Shown here: piece after piece, positions 48,929 to 53,600 of the stretch
Numbering within the stretch: the first letter of the stretch is position 1
Layout: the number at the start of each line of letters is the position of its first letter
Assembly (NCBI GenBank): GCA_024638765.1
Contig: JAHEJT010000019.1
Location: forward strand, 1-53,600
Source: Verrucomicrobiales bacterium
GTDB taxonomy: Bacteria > Verrucomicrobiota > Verrucomicrobiia > Verrucomicrobiales > DEV007
DNA: 53,600 nt
Direction: 5' to 3'
The notes under the pieces: model-generated
Database searches by the model: none
Told to the model about the DNA's origin: nothing
The model's input: only the letters and a program-made list of their open reading frames with translations
Position numbers and translations under genes: made by a program

Positions 48929-51900
48929 TTAATTAATATAAATGAATTCTTTCTTATTGAAAAGCACGTGGCAGAGGTCGGCCCATAGGGATTCATCGGT
49001 TCCGCCTTCCCCGTCGGGGCCGGACCGGGCTTCAAGAAAACTCAGGATTTCCCGGCGTTCCTTATCCGTGGGCGGACGGGCGAAGGCCTTTTCGAACATG
49101 GCGTAGATACGCTCCCCGATGTCGTTATGCTCCTCCAAGAGTCGGCGGGCCCAGTGCGTGGCTTGCTCCCGGATGAAGGGATCGTTCATGAGCACCAGGG
49201 CCTGGGCGGGCACATTGGAAACGGAGCGGCGTCCCATGGTGCTGAAGGGGCCCGGCATGTCGAAGGCCAGCATCGTCGGGTTCAGAAAATTGCGGCGGAC
49301 TTCCAGGTAAATGCTGCGGCGGCCCTCGCCGTCAAGCGGGCCGCTTTTCTTCGGGCGGCCGCGGCCGTCCATGAACTCGGTGAGATGCACCGGGACACTC
49401 GGTCCGAACATGGCGTCTTCGAGCTCGCCCGATACCGAGAGGACGGCATCGCGAATGGCTTCCGCCTGGAGCCGGCGCGCCGGCATCCTGTGGAGGAGCG
49501 CGTTCTCCGGATCACGGGCGGCGATGAGGGTGTCCGCAAGATCCGGCGCGGGCCGGCCGGACATCCGGTATGTCTTGGAGAGCATCACGGTCTTGATGAT
49601 TTTTTTGATCGACCAGCCTTGGTCCACGAATTCCGCGGCCATCCAGTCGAGAAGTTCCGGGTGACTGGGTGGTTGGCCCATTTCGCCGAAGTCATCGACG
49701 GTGGGGACAATGCCGCGTCCGAAGAGATGGTGCCAGACCCGGTTCACGAGGACGCGGCTTACGAGCGGGTTGGAGGGATCCGTGAGTTGTGCCGCCAGTT
49801 CCAACCGGCCGCTGGAGCGCTGCGACGGGAAAACCGCTTCCCCTTCGAGCGCGGTGAGAAACCGGCGCGGCACTTCCTCGCCGAGGTTGGTGTGGCTGCC
49901 GCGGATGTGGACCCGTTCGTTTTCCGGTGTGCCGTCGGTATTGGCGATACACAAGAGCGGTTGGGGGACAGCGGCATCGAGCTCGACGGCCTCTGTCTTC
50001 AGCGCGGCCAGCGACTCGGAGTGGGGGAGCAATTCGTGTTTCCAGACCCAGTTGAGGAGGCCTTCGTGGGCTTCCTCGAGGTCAGAGTTCCCGATGCGGG
50101 TGACGCTCTCTTTCCAGAGATTTCCAAGGGCGGTCGCCAGACTTTCCGCGTGGCGGGGATCCAGGCGGGTGCCGGCGAGAAGCCGCGCGGTAACCGCCCC
50201 ATACCGGGTCGGGGGGAGTTGACTTTCGCTGAAGAGGATTTCGTCCACCGCGATGAAGCCGTCTCCCTGATCCAAGAATTCGAGCCAGGCTTTGTGGCCG
50301 ACGTACTGTCCCTTGTACCCGTTGAGGGTCTTCCAGACCCACTGGCCCTCGGTGTCGGTCTCTTTTTCATCCAGGATTGTGCCGCCAAAGAGAAGGCGAT
50401 GGCGTTTCGCCATCTGATAACCGTCGATGATCAGGCGGATGCCCACATTCCGCGCCTTGACGCGGAAATGCAAAAAGGGATGCGTAATCTCAAACGTGGG
50501 AGATCGGAGCACCCCGCTGAAGTGATCGCCGTAAAGTCCGCTGTGGGCCACGCCGGGACGGGCAACCAGGCTTTCATTGCCGCCCGCCCATTCCCCGGAG
50601 GTCGAGGGAGATTCCGGGAAGGCGTGGCCCGTCCGGAACCATCCGCTAAGGGCGCCGCGGTCAAAGTTTTCGAACACCGCGGCTTCCCTCCGCAGCGCCG
50701 CCATTTCAGTCGCATTGTTCTCGAGAGTGGCGCGCACCTTTTCCCAGTCGGTACGCGGCGAGAGCGCGCGGTTCCAAGCGAAGAGGGGATGGGCCGGCTT
50801 GGAGGCGGCGGGATCGGAAAGCGCCGAGAGCCAGCGCTGGAGCCGTTCCGGTTCGAGTCCGCGCGCGCGCGCGGCGCCGGCCACCATGTCGGCGGAAGGG
50901 GGAGAAGATTCCGGGTCCGGGCTGACCGAGGGACGGTCGGAAAAGACGATGTGATCGACATTGGTATGTCCCCAGCCACCTTTCTCTCTGTCCACGATCC
51001 GGATCGTGGCGGTATTGCCCTGAAATTCGGCCACGTCCCAGGTCCGTGGCGCGAGGTTCTCGTTGTTCTCGCCGGTGGCAGTGCGGACAATTTCGCCATC
51101 GACGAGGAGTTCGACCCCGGTTTTGCCGGGATGATTGCCCCCGCCGACGAGCAGGTTGATGAAGGGCCGCTCCACGGCAAATGAAGAGGAGGTGAGAGTC
51201 CCGGTCTTGCGGTCGCTGAGATTGTAACTGTTGACGAGGCCCTTGCCGCGAAGGCCTCCGATGCGCCGCTGTTTCGGAAAATTTCCCTGGGCCGGGCCGT
51301 CGCCGAAGGCGATCCCTTCGACGGTCCAGCCCTCGTAAGCGGCGCCTTCGAAGTCTTCGAAGAGGATGTCTTCGCGTGTCTCGGTGAGATTGCCGGAGGG
51401 ATCGTGGTCCCGGGCCGCGTGGAGCGCATCGCGCGCCGCGAGCAGGTATGCGGAAAAGACTTCGGCGGAGCCTTCCTCCCCGTAAGCACTGGTGAGCTGG
51501 GTGTCGGCTTTCTGTTTCAAGGCCAGAAGCTCGCCCTTGGCTTTCTCGATGCGCCGGCCGGGGTCGAGCATGGCATCCTGCATGCGGGAGCTCTGCAGAT
51601 AGCCGGCAAGCGCGTAGTAATCTTTCGTCGAGATGGCGTCAAACTTGTGATCGTGGCAACGGGCGCAGGAAACCGTGAGCCCGAGGAAAGTCTTGCTGAA
51701 AACATCGATTCGGTTGTCGACGTGATCGGCTTCGTCGCCGCGGACGTCCGTGGGCGCGTGGACGGCTTCATGAAAAAACCAGAAGCCGCTGCCGATGACG
51801 GATTCATTAAATTCCTCGGTGGGATGGAGACGGGGATTTTCCAGCAGATCGCCGGCCGCGTGTTCGCGGATGAACTGATCGTAGGGTAGGTCCTCATTGA

Positions 51901-52759
51901 GGGCGCGGATCACGTAATTGCGATACCGGAAAGCGTTGTCGATGGGGTAATCGAATTCGTGCCCGCAGGTTTCCGCATAGCGGACGAGGTCCAGCCAATG
52001 GCGTCCCCAGCGCTCCCCGAAGTGGGGGGAAGCGAGAAGCGCGTCGATGAGGTTTGCATGGACTTGCGGTGAATTGTCGTTGAGGAAGGCCGCGACCTGG
52101 TCCGGGCTCGGTGGGAGTCCGATGAGATCGAAGCAAGCGCGCCGGATGAAGGTGCGTCGATCGGACTCCGCCGCGGGCGCCAGTGATTCTTTTTCGAGCC
52201 GCGCCAGGATGAAGGAATCGATCTCCGATACCGGCCAGCCGGTATTCTGGACCGCAGGCGGATCGGGTCTGCGGACCGGTTGCCAGCACCAGTGCGAGGC
52301 GCGGCGTTTTTCCAGGTCGAACGCTTCGACTGCCAGGCCGCCGCCGCCGGGTGCCTCTTCCTCCGGCCAGGGCGCGCCCATTTTCACCCATTTCACCAGG
52401 TCGGCGATGGCCGCGTCCTCGAGCTTGCCTTTCGGCGGCATCTCGAGATCGGTGTTCTTGTACTGGATGGCTTCGACAAGGAGACTTCTTTCAGGGTTTC
52501 CCGGAGTGATCGCGGGGCCGGTGTCGCCGCCGTGGAGGGCGCCGGCGATGCTGTCGAGATAGAGGCCGCCCTTCAGTTTTTCGGATTCGTGGCTATGGCA
52601 CTTGTAACAGCGTTCCGCGAGGAGCGGGCGGATCCTTTTTTCGAAGAATTCGAGGTCCTCCGCGGTGGGAGAGGATTCCGCGGACCATGCCGGGCAGGTC
52701 CCCAGCAGGCAGAGCGCGGTGGTGAAGATTTTGCGACTAAACTCGAAAAGGGGTACCAT
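48929..52759 (-). CDS. Planctomycete-type cytochrome c with DUF1549 and DUF1553 domains
   Basis: A 1276-residue exported protein. A signal peptide ends near Ala27. The PSCyt1 domain carries a haem c site, CYKCH (51-55), with Met108 in LEMPPK as a likely axial ligand. The DUF1549 domain (about 175-390) has FDLIGLPPSPDQ and a second CxxCH, CARCHDH (365-371). The middle (about 480-860) holds inserted beta-rich regions (GWTVEGIAFGDG, FLHFRVKARNVGIRLIIDG) resembling carbohydrate-binding folds. The C-terminal DUF1553 domain includes LVSRVLVNRVWHHLFGRGIV, GRPAPDLADT, MPARRLQAEAIRDAVL and LNDPF-like segments. It precedes the DUF1501 gene. Likely a periplasmic redox enzyme in polysaccharide breakdown, by family context only. 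Confidence 0.93.
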   Translation of the reverse strand: MVPLFEFSRKIFTTALCLLGTCPAWSAESSPTAEDLEFFEKRIRPLLAERCYKCHSHESEKLKGGLYLDSIAGALHGGDTGPAITPGNPERSLLVEAIQYKNTDLEMPPKGKLEDAAIADLVKWVKMGAPWPEEEAPGGGGLAVEAFDLEKRRASHWCWQPVRRPDPPAVQNTGWPVSEIDSFILARLEKESLAPAAESDRRTFIRRACFDLIGLPPSPDQVAAFLNDNSPQVHANLIDALLASPHFGERWGRHWLDLVRYAETCGHEFDYPIDNAFRYRNYVIRALNEDLPYDQFIREHAAGDLLENPRLHPTEEFNESVIGSGFWFFHEAVHAPTDVRGDEADHVDNRIDVFSKTFLGLTVSCARCHDHKFDAISTKDYYALAGYLQSSRMQDAMLDPGRRIEKAKGELLALKQKADTQLTSAYGEEGSAEVFSAYLLAARDALHAARDHDPSGNLTETREDILFEDFEGAAYEGWTVEGIAFGDGPAQGNFPKQRRIGGLRGKGLVNSYNLSDRKTGTLTSSSFAVERPFINLLVGGGNHPGKTGVELLVDGEIVRTATGENNENLAPRTWDVAEFQGNTATIRIVDREKGGWGHTNVDHIVFSDRPSVSPDPESSPPSADMVAGAARARGLEPERLQRWLSALSDPAASKPAHPLFAWNRALSPRTDWEKVRATLENNATEMAALRREAAVFENFDRGALSGWFRTGHAFPESPSTSGEWAGGNESLVARPGVAHSGLYGDHFSGVLRSPTFEITHPFLHFRVKARNVGIRLIIDGYQMAKRHRLLFGGTILDEKETDTEGQWVWKTLNGYKGQYVGHKAWLEFLDQGDGFIAVDEILFSESQLPPTRYGAVTARLLAGTRLDPRHAESLATALGNLWKESVTRIGNSDLEEAHEGLLNWVWKHELLPHSESLAALKTEAVELDAAVPQPLLCIANTDGTPENERVHIRGSHTNLGEEVPRRFLTALEGEAVFPSQRSSGRLELAAQLTDPSNPLVSRVLVNRVWHHLFGRGIVPTVDDFGEMGQPPSHPELLDWMAAEFVDQGWSIKKIIKTVMLSKTYRMSGRPAPDLADTLIAARDPENALLHRMPARRLQAEAIRDAVLSVSGELEDAMFGPSVPVHLTEFMDGRGRPKKSGPLDGEGRRSIYLEVRRNFLNPTMLAFDMPGPFSTMGRRSVSNVPAQALVLMNDPFIREQATHWARRLLEEHNDIGERIYAMFEKAFARPPTDKERREILSFLEARSGPDGEGGTDESLWADLCHVLFNKKEFIYIN

Positions 52760-52887
52760 CGGAAAGAGGGGTTGGGAGCCGATCTGTGTAATTTACTACG
52801 AATCCGGCGGGGTTTCCCTCATAATAAAACGATTTAAACTCGGCGACCTATCCCGAAATCGCAGGGATTACCTGAAGGACCCTTTTC

Positions 52888-53562
52888 ATGCGCATTCTTG
52901 TCGTCGAAGATCAGCCGAAAATCGCCGAATTTATCCGTTCCGGCCTCGAAGAGAACGGTTTCACCGTCGACCTTTACGGCACCGGCGAGGAGGGCTTCCT
53001 TCAGGCCACCACCGAATCCTACGACGCCATGGTCCTCGATGTCATGCTGCCGGGGCGGGACGGGTTGAGCGTGCTGCGTGGGCTGCGGGAAAAACATGTG
53101 ACCCTGCCGGTGATTCTCCTGACCGCAAGGGGAGAGGTTAACGAGCGCGTCGAAGGTCTCAATGCGGGCGCCGACGACTATCTTGCCAAGCCGTTTTACG
53201 TCGAGGAACTGGTGGCGCGGCTCAACGCCCTTGTGCGGCGGGAATCAGGGACCGGGAGCAACATTCTCAAGGTTGGGGATTTGCGCGTCGATCTTGTGAA
53301 CCGTGAAGTGACGCGGGCGGGCACGATGATTGAGCTGACGGCGCGGGAATTTTCTCTCCTCGAATACCTGATGCGGTCTCCCGGCCGGGTGCGGACGCGC
53401 TCCGAGATCAGCGAGCACGTCTGGAACACGCACTTCGACACCGGGACCAACATGGTGGATGTCGCGGTGGCCCGCCTCCGCAAGAAGATCGACGGCGATG
53501 CGGAGGCGAAACTGATCAAGACCGTGCGGGGGGTGGGGTATCGGCTGAAGGCGGGAGAATAG
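52888..53562 (+). CDS. OmpR/PhoB-family response regulator
   Basis: A 224-residue two-component regulator. The receiver domain (1-118) has acidic Asp8, phosphoacceptor Asp51 in LDVMLPGRDG, Thr79 and Lys101 in LAKPF. The C-terminal winged-helix domain (about 128-222) shows LTAREFSLLEYLMRSPGRV, TNMVDVAVARLRKKID and VRGVGYRL. It resembles CopR/CusR/QseB-type regulators. A GAAGGA ribosome binding site lies eight bases before the ATG at 52888. It diverges from the cytochrome gene across 128 bases. The partner sensor kinase would be expected just beyond 53600. The target genes are unknown. Confidence 0.95.
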   Translation: MRILVVEDQPKIAEFIRSGLEENGFTVDLYGTGEEGFLQATTESYDAMVLDVMLPGRDGLSVLRGLREKHVTLPVILLTARGEVNERVEGLNAGADDYLAKPFYVEELVARLNALVRRESGTGSNILKVGDLRVDLVNREVTRAGTMIELTAREFSLLEYLMRSPGRVRTRSEISEHVWNTHFDTGTNMVDVAVARLRKKIDGDAEAKLIKTVRGVGYRLKAGE

Positions 53563-53592
53563 GTTTCAGGTTTCAGTGTTCAGTGTTCAGGA
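53563..53592. repeat. Short tandem TTCAGTG-like repeat
   Basis: Directly after the regulator stop codon, four imperfect units of TTTCAG/GTTCAGT run in tandem. Simple repeats like this are often dispersed intergenic elements. The window ends before its full extent can be seen. Confidence 0.45.
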
Positions 53593-53600
53593 AGCTCCTA

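Noticed and set aside
49127..51184. A 685-codon plus-strand open frame opposite the cytochrome gene
   Set aside because: Same situation: the minus-strand frame has two CxxCH motifs and DUF1549/DUF1553 landmarks, while this frame has none and is compositionally a shadow.

Overview
The window is about 53.6 kb of GC-rich bacterial DNA. It most likely comes from the Verrucomicrobiota or a close PVC relative. The reasons are a planctomycete-type cytochrome c/DUF1549/DUF1553 protein beside a DUF1501 protein, a sulfatase, an atypical SGNH hydrolase of the kind common in this phylum, and many prepilin-type secreted proteins. No rRNA, tRNA, CRISPR array, transposase or phage gene was seen.

Left (1-4076): an SGNH-like hydrolase and a formylglycine-type sulfatase on the minus strand, then panD (aspartate 1-decarboxylase) and a sulfotransferase on the plus strand.

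Glycan block (4128-19612, all minus strand): eleven tightly packed genes that read as one exopolysaccharide or surface-glycan operon. In transcription order they are a glycoside hydrolase/GT2 fusion membrane protein, an ArnA-like UDP-sugar decarboxylase/epimerase, an MsbA-like ABC exporter, glycosyltransferase paralogue 4, a sulfotransferase, a polysaccharide pyruvyltransferase, glycosyltransferase paralogues 3 and 2, a GT4 glycosyltransferase, a polysaccharide-deacetylase-like protein and glycosyltransferase paralogue 1. The set suggests an exported glycan carrying pyruvyl and sulfate groups. A hairpin just before the first gene could mask its ribosome binding site.

Prepilin-like array (20123-46038, plus strand): nine large genes, here called A to I, diverge from the glycan operon. 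Eight (all but D) begin with a class III (prepilin peptidase) signal and a hydrophobic helix, then share a pseudopilin-like core with motifs such as FGG-LDS, GLTGS-IDRR and WIWDY. All nine carry two or three copies of a beta-sandwich-like module of about 85 residues resembling chitobiase C-terminal/Ig-like domains. The C-termini differ: a His/Asp-rich HVHEYDD domain, duplicated Cys-bounded modules, PA14, a choice-of-anchor-K-like domain, a helical charged segment, or nothing. Each gene sits behind its own AT-rich island with a sigma70-like promoter (TTGnnn, 16-17 bases, T-rich -10), and most are followed by a Rho-independent terminator, so they look like independent single-gene units. D is a divergent member with a plain membrane anchor and a long low-complexity tail. 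One unrelated EamA transporter gene lies in the array on the other strand, between H and I. This array is the part of the window most likely to be an undescribed system: a family of giant pseudopilins that could put different sticky or binding domains on one filament or secretion platform. The assembly machinery is not in the window.

Right (46130-53562): a zinc-independent quinone oxidoreductase, a cluster of REP-like repeats, a Tat-exported DUF1501 protein paired with a large PSCyt1/DUF1549/DUF1553 protein, and an OmpR-type response regulator whose kinase probably lies beyond the window.
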